Positions 32,358-40,518 of a stretch of DNA of 64,000 bases are shown here, one piece after another. Source of the stretch: Pseudomonas hormoni (GTDB lineage: Bacteria; Pseudomonadota; Gammaproteobacteria; Pseudomonadales; Pseudomonadaceae); NCBI RefSeq assembly GCF_018502625.1, contig NZ_CP075566.1:2485001-2549000 (forward strand). The letters run 5' to 3'. The notes under the pieces were generated by a model. It saw only the letters and a list, made by a program, of their open reading frames with translations. It ran no database searches and was not told the origin of the DNA. The position numbers were made by a program, and so were the translations under genes. How positions within the stretch are numbered: position 1 is the first letter of the stretch; the number at the start of each line of letters is the position of its first letter.

Positions 32358-33236
32358 ATGAGCCAGACTCAGGCAGAACGACTCCAGGCGGAGCGCAAAC
32401 TGGCGGAAAACCAGTTCGATATCACCCAGTACGATCACGTGCCACGGCGTTATTACGGGCGGATCTTTTTCGCCACGGTGATCGTCATCGCGATCATCGG
32501 CCTGGTGCGGGCCTTCGCCGAAGGCAAGATCGAATGGTCGTACATCGGCCAGTTCCTCACGTCCCAGGCGATCATGTGGGGCTTGCTCAACACCATCGTC
32601 ATGGCGGTGCTGGCGATGGGGCTGGGCATTGTGTTCGGGGTGATCACGGCGATCATGCGCATGTCGGCCAACCCGATCCTGCGCTACGTGGCGGTGACCT
32701 ACACCTGGCTGTTCCGCGGCACGCCACTGATCCTGCAACTGCTGTTGTGGTTCAACCTGGCGCTGATTTTCCCCACCATCGGCATCCCCGGCCTGTTCGA
32801 AATGGACACCGTGAGCCTGATGACGCCCTTCGTCGCCGCCCTCCTCGGTTTGAGCATCAACCAGGGTGCCTACACCGCCGAAGTGGTCCGCGCCGGCCTG
32901 TTGTCGGTGGACACCGGACAGTACGAGGCGGCCAAGTCGATCGGCATGCCGCGTCTGCAGGCACTGCGCCGGATCATTTTGCCCCAGGCCATGAGGGTGA
33001 TCATTCCGCCGGTCGGCAACGAATTCATCGGCATGGTGAAAATGACCTCCCTGGCGAGCGTCATCCAGTACTCGGAATTGCTCTACAACGCCCAGAACAT
33101 TTACTACGCCAACGCCCGAGTGATGGAGCTGCTGATCGTCGCCGGTATCTGGTACCTGGCCACCGTCACTGTCCTGTCCTTCGGTCAAAGCCGTCTGGAG
33201 CGTCGTTTCGCTCGCGGCGCCGGCAAGCGTTCTTGA
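32358..33236 (+). CDS. Polar amino-acid ABC transporter permease
   Basis: A 292-residue HisM/GlnP-type permease. A hydrophilic N-terminus of about 35 residues is followed by about six helices. The coupling EAA loop reads [26 protein letters not shown] 32358 has GGAG upstream; an in-frame start 24 nt earlier lacks one. Only one permease is encoded, so the channel is probably a homodimer. With the next two genes it makes a full importer for an amino-acid-like solute. Confidence 0.9.
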   Translation: MSQTQAERLQAERKLAENQFDITQYDHVPRRYYGRIFFATVIVIAIIGLVRAFAEGKIEWSYIGQFLTSQAIMWGLLNTIVMAVLAMGLGIVFGVITAIMRMSANPILRYVAVTYTWLFRGTPLILQLLLWFNLALIFPTIGIPGLFEMDTVSLMTPFVAALLGLSINQGAYTAEVVRAGLLSVDTGQYEAAKSIGMPRLQALRRIILPQAMRVIIPPVGNEFIGMVKMTSLASVIQYSELLYNAQNIYYANARVMELLIVAGIWYLATVTVLSFGQSRLERRFARGAGKRS

Positions 33237-33246
33237 GGAGCCCCAC

Positions 33247-34011
33247 ATGAGAAGCATCGTCAAGGCCGTGAGCCTGAACAAGTACTACGACCAATTCCAC
33301 GCACTCAAGGACGTCAACATCGAAGTCGAGCAAGGCGAAGTGCTGTGCATCATCGGCCCGTCCGGCTCCGGCAAAAGCACCTTGCTGCGTTGCATCAACC
33401 AGCTGGAGAAAATCGACAAGGGCGGCCTGTGGGTCGACGGCGAACTGGTGGGTTACCGCATCGCCGGCAACAAACTGCACGAACTCAACGAAGCGCAGAT
33501 CGCCCGTCAACGCCTGTCTACCGGCATGGTGTTCCAGCGTTTCAACCTGTTCCCGCACATGACTGTGCTGCAAAACATCATCGAAGGGCCGTGCCAGGTG
33601 CTCAAGCGTTCGCCCAAAGAGGCGCACGAAGAAGCCGTGGAACTGCTCGCCCGCGTCGGCCTGGCCGACAAGCGCAACAGCTACCCGATCGAACTTTCGG
33701 GTGGTCAGCAACAACGCGTCGCCATTGCTCGTGCCCTGGCCATGCGGCCCAAGCTGATGCTGTTCGATGAACCCACTTCGGCACTCGACCCGGAGCTGGT
33801 CGGTGAGGTGCTGTCGGTGATGCGCGATCTGGCGCAAACCGGCATGACCATGATCGTCGTCACCCATGAACTGGGCTTCGCCCGTGAGGTTTCCAACCGC
33901 ATGGTGTTCATGGACGGCGGGCAGATCGTGGAGGCAGGAAGCCCCGAAGAAATACTAATAAGTCCGCAAAACCCACGCACCCAAAGCTTCATTTCTGCCG
34001 TTCGAACCTAA
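33247..34011 (+). CDS. Polar amino-acid ABC transporter ATPase
   Basis: A 254-residue ATPase of the GlnQ/HisP group: Walker [15 protein letters not shown]-loop [12 protein letters not shown], signature [15 protein letters not shown], Walker [15 protein letters not shown] and the His of [11 protein letters not shown]. It lies 10 nt after the permease with GAGGAG upstream. Confidence 0.93.
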   Translation: MRSIVKAVSLNKYYDQFHALKDVNIEVEQGEVLCIIGPSGSGKSTLLRCINQLEKIDKGGLWVDGELVGYRIAGNKLHELNEAQIARQRLSTGMVFQRFNLFPHMTVLQNIIEGPCQVLKRSPKEAHEEAVELLARVGLADKRNSYPIELSGGQQQRVAIARALAMRPKLMLFDEPTSALDPELVGEVLSVMRDLAQTGMTMIVVTHELGFAREVSNRMVFMDGGQIVEAGSPEEILISPQNPRTQSFISAVRT

Positions 34012-34049
34012 ACGCCGGCTGGCGTAACAACACTCATAAGAGAACGACC

Positions 34050-34874
34050 ATGAAGAACTTCGTAATCCCAGCAGTACTCGCAGGCCTGATGGCATCCAGC
34101 GTCAGCTTCGCCGCCGAATTGCCGGCCAGCATCAAGGAAAAAGGCGAGATCGTCGTAGCGATCATGCCGAACTACCCGCCGATGGATTTCAAGGACCCGG
34201 CCACCAATACCCTCACCGGTGTGGACGTTGATCTGGGCAACGCCCTGGCCGAACGCCTGGGTGTGAAGATCAAGTGGCAGGAAACCGGCTTCGAACAAAT
34301 GATCAACGCGCTCACCACCGATCGCGTCGACATGGTGCTGTCGGGCATGACCGACACCAAAGAGCGTCAGGCCAGCGTGACCTTCGTCGACTATTTCACC
34401 AGCGGTCCGCAGTTCTACACCCTGCAGAAGAACAAGGACTTCAACGAAATCACCGACCTGTGCGGCAAGAAAGTCGGCACCAGCCGCCGCACTACTTTCC
34501 CGGCTGAAATCGCTGAATACAGCAAGGCCAACTGCGAAGCCGCCGGCAAACCGGCCATCGTGGTGATCGGCACCGAAGGTTCGGCGGATGCCCGTGCGCA
34601 ACTGCGTCAGAGCCGTATCGATGCAGCGATGCAAGGCAGCGAGACGTTGTCGTACCTGAAGACTCAGGAAAAGGACATGTACAAAACGGTAGGCCAGCCG
34701 ATTTCCGTGCAGTTCTCCGGCATGGGCCTGAGCAAGAAAAAGCCTGAGCTGAGCGAAGCGGTGAAGGTCGCGTTGCAGAGCATGATCGATGACGGCAGCT
34801 ACGCCACCATCCTGAAAAAATGGGACCTGGAACTGGGCGCGATCAAGACAGCGACCATCAACGCCGGCAAGTAA
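34050..34874 (+). CDS. Amino-acid ABC transporter binding protein
   Basis: A 274-residue SBP_bac_3 protein with a signal peptide cleaved after SFA. The ligand site region reads GEIVVAIMPNYPPMDFKDP, then GVDVDLGNALAERLGV, and MVLSGMTDTKERQ. A conserved Arg for the alpha-carboxylate is likely in KERQ or SRRT. The basic pair in GTSRRTTFPAE could favour an acidic or multi-carboxylate ligand, which is inference only. Confidence 0.9.
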   Translation: MKNFVIPAVLAGLMASSVSFAAELPASIKEKGEIVVAIMPNYPPMDFKDPATNTLTGVDVDLGNALAERLGVKIKWQETGFEQMINALTTDRVDMVLSGMTDTKERQASVTFVDYFTSGPQFYTLQKNKDFNEITDLCGKKVGTSRRTTFPAEIAEYSKANCEAAGKPAIVVIGTEGSADARAQLRQSRIDAAMQGSETLSYLKTQEKDMYKTVGQPISVQFSGMGLSKKKPELSEAVKVALQSMIDDGSYATILKKWDLELGAIKTATINAGK

Positions 34875-34882
34875 TGCTTGCC

Positions 34883-34976
34883 CTGTAGGAGCGAAGCTTG
34901 CTCGCGAATGCGGTGTGTCATTCAACATCTTCACTGACTGACACACCGCATTCGCGAGCAAGCTTCGCTCCTACAG
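34883..34976. repeat. REPIN with perfect 38-bp arms
   Basis: The REP arms and the adjacent loop flanks are perfectly complementary over 38 bp around an 18-nt loop. This is the most symmetric element in the window and a likely transcript-stabilising or ending structure after the binding protein gene. Confidence 0.92.
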
Positions 34977-35012
34977 GGGTTGTGTTTACCTTTAGATGAA
35001 TGGAGCGCAAAG

Positions 35013-35861
35013 ATGTCCTCCTCACCCCAACCCACCTGGCCCGACCAGCACAAAGCCTGCCTCGCCCTGGCCTTCGACCTCGATGGCCCGACCGGTGATG
35101 CGATGCTCAACGGCTCGATCTGGCACAAGCCCGAGTACTTCGGTTTCGGTGGTTACGGCCCTTACCGCGCACTGCCGCGGATTCTCGATCTGCTCGATGA
35201 GTTCCGGATACCGACCACCTTCTTCGTCCCGGCCTGGGTCGTGGAGAACTGGCCGAAACAGTGCCAGGCGATCGTCGAGCGCGGGCATGAGGTGGCGTAC
35301 CACGGCTACAAACACGAATCCTTTTACGCCCTGACGCTGGAACAGCAAAAGGACGTGATGAACAAATCCCGCGAGGTGTTCTGGAAACACCTGAACATCC
35401 GCGCCGAAGGCTTCCGCACGCCGTCCGGCGACTGGCGGGCCGAGACACCGGCGATGCTGGTGGAAGCCGGCGTGACCTATTCCAGCAGCATGCGCGGCGA
35501 TGACCGGCCCTATCTGGTCAATGTCCCCGGCTTCGAAACACCGCTGGTGGAAATCCCCGGCCGCTGGGAAATGGATGACTACGCCTCCCTCGCCTACACC
35601 CGTGCGCCAGACTTCCCCTCGGGGCTGGACCGCACCGCCAGTTATGAGCTGACGCTGGACAACTGGTGCCGCGAATACGACGGCGCCATGAATGAAGGGT
35701 TGTGCCTGACCACCCTGTTTCACCCCAAGATCACTGGCAAACCGGGACGCATCCTGTTGCTGGAAAAACTCTTCGAACACATGCGCCAGCGCGACGACGT
35801 GTGGTTCGCCACCTGCCGCGATGTCGCCCAGTGGTGGCTGAAGGAGCATCACCATGGCTGA
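35013..35861 (+). CDS. CE4-fold hydrolase, metal site intact
   Basis: A 282-residue NodB/polysaccharide-deacetylase-fold protein. The CE4 motifs are present: D22-L-D24 in LAFDLDG, H97-x-x-x-H101 in YHGYKHE, FRTPSGDWR, and the late His of LFHPKITGKPGR. There is no signal peptide, so it acts in the cytoplasm and not on cell wall. Cytoplasmic relatives include PuuE allantoinase and cyclic-imide hydrolase, so cleavage of an amide or imide is more likely than sugar deacetylation. ATG 35013 has GGAG 7 nt upstream. It overlaps the next CE4 gene by 8 nt. Confidence 0.85.
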   Translation: MSSSPQPTWPDQHKACLALAFDLDGPTGDAMLNGSIWHKPEYFGFGGYGPYRALPRILDLLDEFRIPTTFFVPAWVVENWPKQCQAIVERGHEVAYHGYKHESFYALTLEQQKDVMNKSREVFWKHLNIRAEGFRTPSGDWRAETPAMLVEAGVTYSSSMRGDDRPYLVNVPGFETPLVEIPGRWEMDDYASLAYTRAPDFPSGLDRTASYELTLDNWCREYDGAMNEGLCLTTLFHPKITGKPGRILLLEKLFEHMRQRDDVWFATCRDVAQWWLKEHHHG

Positions 35862-36741
35862 TTCCACTCTCTGGCCCAAAGGCTATCGCTGCGCCGTGGT
35901 GCTGACCGTCGATTACAACGACATCCACGGCATTCTCACCCAGGCGCCCGAAGTCGCCGGGCGCGACAAGACGCTGTCAGTCTGGCGTTACGGCACACAA
36001 CGCGGTGTCGACCGCTTGCTTGGTCTGTTCGAAGAGCTGGGTGTTCGCAGCAGCTGGTTTGTCCCCGGCATCGTTGCCGAGGAAAACCCGGAACACATCC
36101 GGGCGATCCAGGCGGGTGGGCATGAGATTGCCTGCGCCGGGTATCGTCACCAGCACTACGACACCCTCGATCTGCAGCAGCAGAGCGCCGAGATCGCCCG
36201 TGGCTGCGAAGCGTTGGAAGCGCTCACCAGTCAACGCCCGACCGGGTTTCGCATTCCCGCCGGCAACGGTGCGCCGGGGTTCATCGAGGCGTTACGGGAT
36301 CAAGGCATTCGCTGGTCTTCCTCGTGGCGTGGCGACGATTTGCCATTTGCTCACCCCACGGCCCCCGGCGTGATAGAACTGCCCTTGCACTACGAACTGG
36401 AAGACGAACCCTACTTCGCCTTCAACCTGAGCCCGGCGGTGCCGCCGGCGCAATCGCGGATCGCTTCCTACAGCCACACCCTGGGCAACCTGCAAATGGA
36501 TTTCGCCGGGTTTCACCGCTTCGGGCTCTGTTATGTGCTGAGGTTGCATCCGGAGATCATTGCCACGCCGGGACGGATTGGCGTGTTGCGCGAATTGCTG
36601 CAGGGCATTCAGCAGCACGACGACGTGTGGATCGCCACCGGTGCCGACGTCGCTCAATGGTGGGCTGAATCCGCGCCGCCGGTGGCCGAGGATCACCCCG
36701 CGTCGGTGTACGAGCGGCACTATCGGGATCACCTCCTATGA
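35854..36741 (+). CDS. CE4-fold protein with degenerate metal site
   Basis: A 295-residue paralogue of the preceding protein, also without signal peptide. Asp20 is kept, but the second metal Asp is Asn22 (VDYNDI) and the first metal His is Ala95 (CAGYRHQ); His99 remains. FRIPAGNG and LHPEIIATPGR are kept. Two of three canonical metal ligands are therefore replaced. It may be a metal-free hydrolase, as reported for PuuE allantoinase, or a non-catalytic partner of the first CE4 protein. The 8-nt overlap favours paired synthesis. Confidence 0.82.
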   Translation: MADSTLWPKGYRCAVVLTVDYNDIHGILTQAPEVAGRDKTLSVWRYGTQRGVDRLLGLFEELGVRSSWFVPGIVAEENPEHIRAIQAGGHEIACAGYRHQHYDTLDLQQQSAEIARGCEALEALTSQRPTGFRIPAGNGAPGFIEALRDQGIRWSSSWRGDDLPFAHPTAPGVIELPLHYELEDEPYFAFNLSPAVPPAQSRIASYSHTLGNLQMDFAGFHRFGLCYVLRLHPEIIATPGRIGVLRELLQGIQQHDDVWIATGADVAQWWAESAPPVAEDHPASVYERHYRDHLL

Positions 36742-38117
36742 CCGAACGCCTGCAACGACTGGCGCAGTTTTGCGTCGACACACGATTTGAAGACTTGCCA
36801 CCGGCACTGGTGGCGCAAGCCACGCGGCACATCCTGGACACCTTTGGCGCGACGCTGGCCGGGGCTGGCAGCGACGTGGCGAAGCAGGCGCGTCAGGTGT
36901 TCGAGGGTGAAAGCGGCACCACGCTGGTCTGGGGCACGGAGGTGCGGGTCGGTGCCGCTCAGGCCGCCATGCTCAACGGCGTCGCCGCCCATGCGCTGGA
37001 ACTGGATGACACCGGTGGCTGCGATCATTCCGGCGCGATGGTGCTGCCGGCGGTGATGGCCGCGGTGTCGATGTCTGCAAGGCCTGTCAGCGGTCGCGAG
37101 TTGATCACCGCCGTGGTCATCGGTTACGACGTCGGTCGCCGCGCGCTCGAAGCCTGTGGTGGATATTCGGCGCACAACGGCGCCGGCTGGCACTCCACGG
37201 CGACCTGCGGCGTATTCGGCGCGGCGGCCGCGAGTGGGCTCATCCTGGGTTTGAACGTCGAACAAATGGTGTCGGCACTGGGCATCGCCGGCAGTTTCAG
37301 CGGCGGATTGTGGGCCTTCATCCACGATGGCTCGCAAAGTAAAAAACTGCACAGCGGTCGCGCGGCCGAGGGTGGATTGCTGGCAGCACGGTTTGCACTG
37401 CAAGGCGTCACGGGGCCGACGAAGTTATTCGATGACGTCTGGGGCGGGTTTCTCAAGACCCTGGCCGTTGAGACCGCTCAACCTGAAGCGCTGGATGCGG
37501 ATCTCGGGACGGTGTGGAAACTCGCCCGCTGTTCGATCAAGCCGTATGCCTCATGCCGAGGGACGCATTCGGCCATCGACGCGTTGGGGCTGTTGCTGGA
37601 ACAACTGCAGGTCAGCGTCGATCAGGTCGAGGACATTCAGGTGTCGTTGTGCGGTTTCCTGCAGGACATGTGCGGCGGTCAGGACGTGAGCACGCTGGCG
37701 GCCGCGCAGATGAGCCTGCCGTACGCCCTCGCCGCCCGGCTGGTGCATGGCCATTGCCGACTGGAAGCCTATGACGATGAACAGCGGCGCGAACCGCGGG
37801 TTGCCCAGTGGATGTCGCGCATTCGCCTTGAAGTGGACCTGCAACTGTCAGAGGATGGCGAGCCTGTTGTCAGCGTGCGGACCGTGGACGGTCGGCAGGC
37901 GAGTCTTTGTGTCGATCCACCGTTGGGTGCACCGGGGAATCCGTTGAGTGATGAGGCGCTGGAGGAAAAGTTTTTCAGTCTGGCCGAGCGGGTGATGCCT
38001 CGGGATCAGGCGGAGGGATTGCTTGAGCAATTGTGGCAGTTGGACACGCTTGAATCGGTGTTTTGCCTGTGCGGGCCTCTTCGCGGGCAAGCCTCGCTCC
38101 TACAGGTCATGCGTTGA
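36738..38117 (+). CDS. MmgE/PrpD-family protein, candidate epimerase
   Basis: A 459-residue MmgE/PrpD protein. This fold includes 2-methylcitrate dehydratase, cis-aconitate decarboxylase and iminodisuccinate epimerase. Visible active-site blocks are HALELDDTGGCDHSGAMVLPA, GAGWHSTATCGVFGAAAA, KKLHSGRAAEGGLLAARFAL and IKPYASCRGTHSAIDAL. It overlaps the CE4 gene by 4 nt and completes the cluster. In this context an epimerase or dehydratase acting on the imported acid is inferred, not propionate metabolism, as no prp genes are near. The last 13 or so codons ([13 protein letters not shown]) are derived from a REP sequence. Confidence 0.85.
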   Translation: MTERLQRLAQFCVDTRFEDLPPALVAQATRHILDTFGATLAGAGSDVAKQARQVFEGESGTTLVWGTEVRVGAAQAAMLNGVAAHALELDDTGGCDHSGAMVLPAVMAAVSMSARPVSGRELITAVVIGYDVGRRALEACGGYSAHNGAGWHSTATCGVFGAAAASGLILGLNVEQMVSALGIAGSFSGGLWAFIHDGSQSKKLHSGRAAEGGLLAARFALQGVTGPTKLFDDVWGGFLKTLAVETAQPEALDADLGTVWKLARCSIKPYASCRGTHSAIDALGLLLEQLQVSVDQVEDIQVSLCGFLQDMCGGQDVSTLAAAQMSLPYALAARLVHGHCRLEAYDDEQRREPRVAQWMSRIRLEVDLQLSEDGEPVVSVRTVDGRQASLCVDPPLGAPGNPLSDEALEEKFFSLAERVMPRDQAEGLLEQLWQLDTLESVFCLCGPLRGQASLLQVMR

Positions 38118-38162
38118 TCATGCGGACACCAACACCCTGTAGGAGCGAGGCTTGCCCGCGAA
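38080..38162. repeat. Outward-facing REP pair, left copy inside a coding sequence
   Basis: The left REP (38080-38105) lies within the 3' end of the MmgE/PrpD gene, the right one (38137-38162) in the gap before the MFS gene. Orientation is opposite to a REPIN. Confidence 0.88.
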
Positions 38163-38223
38163 TGGCCGCGACTCGGTACATCGACGAACACCCTGAAATC
38201 TGAATAAGGACATTTGCCCCACC

Positions 38224-39402
38224 GTGGCCACTTACTCGCTCGTTATCCGCCGTTTGATGATCGTCTCGCTGACCATCGTCGTCAGCCGCGCCATCACCAG
38301 CCCGTTGCTTACGCTATTCCTGAGCAACAAGCTCGGCCTCAACCAACAGGACGTTGGTCTGCTGCTGGGCATCGCGGTGTTCATCGCCACCCTGCTCGCG
38401 CTCTACGGCGGTTACATCATCGACCGCCTCGAAAAGCGCCGGCTGCTGATCCTCGCCATGCTCTCCAGCGCCATCGGTTTCGTGTTGCTGACTTTCGCCG
38501 AAAACCTGTATTTGACCACCCTCACCCTGGTGATCACTGAAACGGCGTCGGCGCTGTTCCTGATCGGGTCGAAGGCGATCCTCAGTGAAAACCTGCCCAT
38601 GGGCCAGCGCGCCAAGGCCTTTTCCCTGCGTTACACCCTGACCAACATCGGCTACGCCACCGGTCCGATGCTCGGCGTGGTGATTGCCGGGGTGTACCCG
38701 ATCGCGCCGTTCCTGATTGCCGGCGCCATCGCGTTTTTCAGCATCTTTTTAATGAGCGGAATCCCCAGGGACTCGGCGCAGACACCCGCGATCGGTCAGC
38801 CACAGAGTTTCCTGAAAACCCTGATCACCCTGAAAAACGACCGCACGCTGATCATGTTTACCTGCGGCTGTCTGCTCAGCACCGTGGTCCACGGGCGTTT
38901 CACCCTGTACCTGTCGCAATACCTGCTGGTGACCCACGACTCCAAGCGCGCCCTGGAAACCATGGCCGCCTTGCTCGCCTGCAACGCCATCAGCGTGATC
39001 CTGCTGCAATACCAGATCGGGCGTTTCCTCAAGCGTGAACAACTGCGCTACTGGATTGCCGGCGGTACCAGCCTGTTCATCCTCGGCCTGATCGGCTTCA
39101 GCCTGGCCGACAGTCTCGTGTCCTGGTGCGTGGCAATGTTCATTTTCACCCTCGGCGAGATGATCATTTACCCCGCCGAATTCCTCTTCGTCGACACTCT
39201 GGCACCTGAGGAATTGCGCGGCAGCTACTACGGCGCGCAGAACCTCGCAGCCCTCGGCGGTGCGCTGAGCCCCGTGATTTGCGGTTTCCTGCTGATGCAC
39301 ACGCCGGCGCCGACGATGTTTTATGCCCTGAGCGCACTGACCGCCATGGGCGGCTTCCTGTGTTTCATGAGTGGTCGCCGGGTCGCCTTGCAGCAAAAAT
39401 AA
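38224..39402 (+). CDS. MFS transporter
   Basis: A 392-residue major facilitator with about twelve helices. The loop between helices 2 and 3 reads GGYIIDRLEKRRLLI, the family G-x-x-x-D-R-x-x-x-R/K motif. A GTG start is used; AAGGA lies about 13 nt upstream, which is long, and no better start is seen. It follows the catabolic cluster after a REP pair and could export or import a pathway compound, or be unrelated. An efflux-type carrier is the nearest match. Confidence 0.82.
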   Translation: MATYSLVIRRLMIVSLTIVVSRAITSPLLTLFLSNKLGLNQQDVGLLLGIAVFIATLLALYGGYIIDRLEKRRLLILAMLSSAIGFVLLTFAENLYLTTLTLVITETASALFLIGSKAILSENLPMGQRAKAFSLRYTLTNIGYATGPMLGVVIAGVYPIAPFLIAGAIAFFSIFLMSGIPRDSAQTPAIGQPQSFLKTLITLKNDRTLIMFTCGCLLSTVVHGRFTLYLSQYLLVTHDSKRALETMAALLACNAISVILLQYQIGRFLKREQLRYWIAGGTSLFILGLIGFSLADSLVSWCVAMFIFTLGEMIIYPAEFLFVDTLAPEELRGSYYGAQNLAALGGALSPVICGFLLMHTPAPTMFYALSALTAMGGFLCFMSGRRVALQQK

Positions 39403-39430
39403 TGCACTCAAGCTGCATTAATATGAATTT

Positions 39431-39530
39431 GTCAGCATGTGGAATGAACGGCACACTGTGCCTCGTTCCTCCCCCAATTGTTGGAACACCTTCAAGGGCT
39501 TGCTGGGTATCCCAGCTAAGCCTTTTTTTT
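39431..39530 (+). ncRNA. Candidate small RNA or 5' leader
   Basis: An imperfect hairpin (GAACGGCAC-ACT-GTGCC-TC-GTTC, about 39447-39468) is followed by a C-rich unpaired run CTCCCCC and then by a strong intrinsic terminator. This hairpin / C-rich linker / terminator layout is common in Hfq- or Rsm-linked regulatory RNAs. A -10-like TAATAT lies at 39419-39424, but no good -35 was found. I do not recognise it as a named Pseudomonas RNA. Confidence 0.35.
39497..39530 (+). terminator. Intrinsic terminator
   Basis: GGCTT and CTGGG pair with CCCAG and AAGCC around a TAT loop, followed by eight T. It lies upstream of the HPP start, so it ends either the MFS transcript or a separate short RNA. Confidence 0.8.
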
Positions 39531-39544
39531 GCCTCGATTCTTTC

Positions 39545-40267
39545 ATGGGTCGTCTGCCAATGCTCGCTCGCTGGTTACCTGCCGCCATCAACACCCGCCC
39601 CTCGGAATGGAGCCGCGCCGCCATCGGCATGGCGTTGGGCACGATGTTCAGTGTCTGGCTCTGCTCCCAGGTATTCGGCATCGAAGTCGCACAGCACCTG
39701 ATCGGACCGCTGGGTGCCTCGGCGGTGCTGCTGTTTGCGGTGTCTTCCGGCGCGCTGGCGCAACCGTGGTCAATACTCGGCGGCTACTTGAGTGCCGGCG
39801 TGATCGCGCTGCTGGTGGCTCACGTGCTTGGGCGCACGCTCGGCAGCGCGTGCCTAGCCGCGGGCATGGCGCTGATCCTGATGTGCTGGCTGCGCTGCCT
39901 GCATCCGCCGGCCGGCGCATTGGCCCTGACGTTGGTGTTGGCCGATCCGGCAACCATCGCCCTGGACTGGAAAGCCCTCGCTCCGGTGATGCTCGGCGCT
40001 TCGACGATGTTGTTCAGCGCCCTGGTTTATAACAACCTGACGCGCATCCGTTACCCCAAGCGCGCCAGTGAACCGGTGGGCGTGGTACCTGCCGATCATC
40101 CGCCGATCGATCGCCAGGCCATCACCGCCGAGGACCTGAAGCTGGCCCTGGCGGACATGGAAGCCTTCTTCGACGTCACGCCCGAAGACCTTGAACAGCT
40201 GATCCATGCCAGCGAACTCCACGCCAAACGCCGCAGCATTGGTGAAGTGCTGAGTCGTAGTGCCTAG
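39545..40267 (+). CDS. HPP-family membrane protein
   Basis: A 240-residue protein of the HPP family, named for the conserved His-Pro-Pro seen here in CLHPPAGALALTLVL. About four to five helices occupy residues 20-150: AAIGMALGTMFSVWL, LIGPLGASAVLLFAV, SILGGYLSAGVIALLV, LAAGMALILMCWL and LGASTMLFSALVYN. A hydrophilic helical tail follows. Some HPP proteins carry nitrite into plastids; bacterial roles are mostly unknown. The start at 39545 is preferred because the longer frame would be translated through the terminator hairpin. Confidence 0.82.
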   Translation: MGRLPMLARWLPAAINTRPSEWSRAAIGMALGTMFSVWLCSQVFGIEVAQHLIGPLGASAVLLFAVSSGALAQPWSILGGYLSAGVIALLVAHVLGRTLGSACLAAGMALILMCWLRCLHPPAGALALTLVLADPATIALDWKALAPVMLGASTMLFSALVYNNLTRIRYPKRASEPVGVVPADHPPIDRQAITAEDLKLALADMEAFFDVTPEDLEQLIHASELHAKRRSIGEVLSRSA

Positions 40268-40275
40268 ATCGCATT

Positions 40276-40368
40276 CTGTAGGAGCGAGGCTTGCCCGCGA
40301 AGGCGGAGTGTCAGTCAACTGATATGTTGAAAATGCTGACGCCTTCGCGGGCAAGCCTCGCTCCTACA
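40276..40368. repeat. REPIN (inward-facing REP pair)
   Basis: CTGTAGGAGCGAGGCTTGCC and its mirror, 93 bp overall, directly after the HPP gene. The remaining gap to 40518 is AT-richer and probably holds the promoter of the valine-type genes; no clear motif was found. Confidence 0.9.
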
Positions 40369-40518
40369 ACAGCCATTCATTGAATATTTCACCCTTGCAA
40401 ATATGCAGAAAGAACCTGCACATATCCCGGTTGTACATCACAAATTTGCACTGTTACGATCCAGCATCGCTCGCGCGCGAGCTTCTCTATAAAGAACAAT
40501 AAAAGCAGGGAGTTAGTG

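Noticed and set aside
36738..38117. 2-methylcitrate dehydratase PrpD
   Set aside because: No prpB, prpC or acnM-type genes nearby, and the operon context is amino-acid import and C-N lyase.
39437..39544. Longer N-terminus for the HPP protein
   Set aside because: It would read through the terminator hairpin and T-tract and has no HPP-like sequence.
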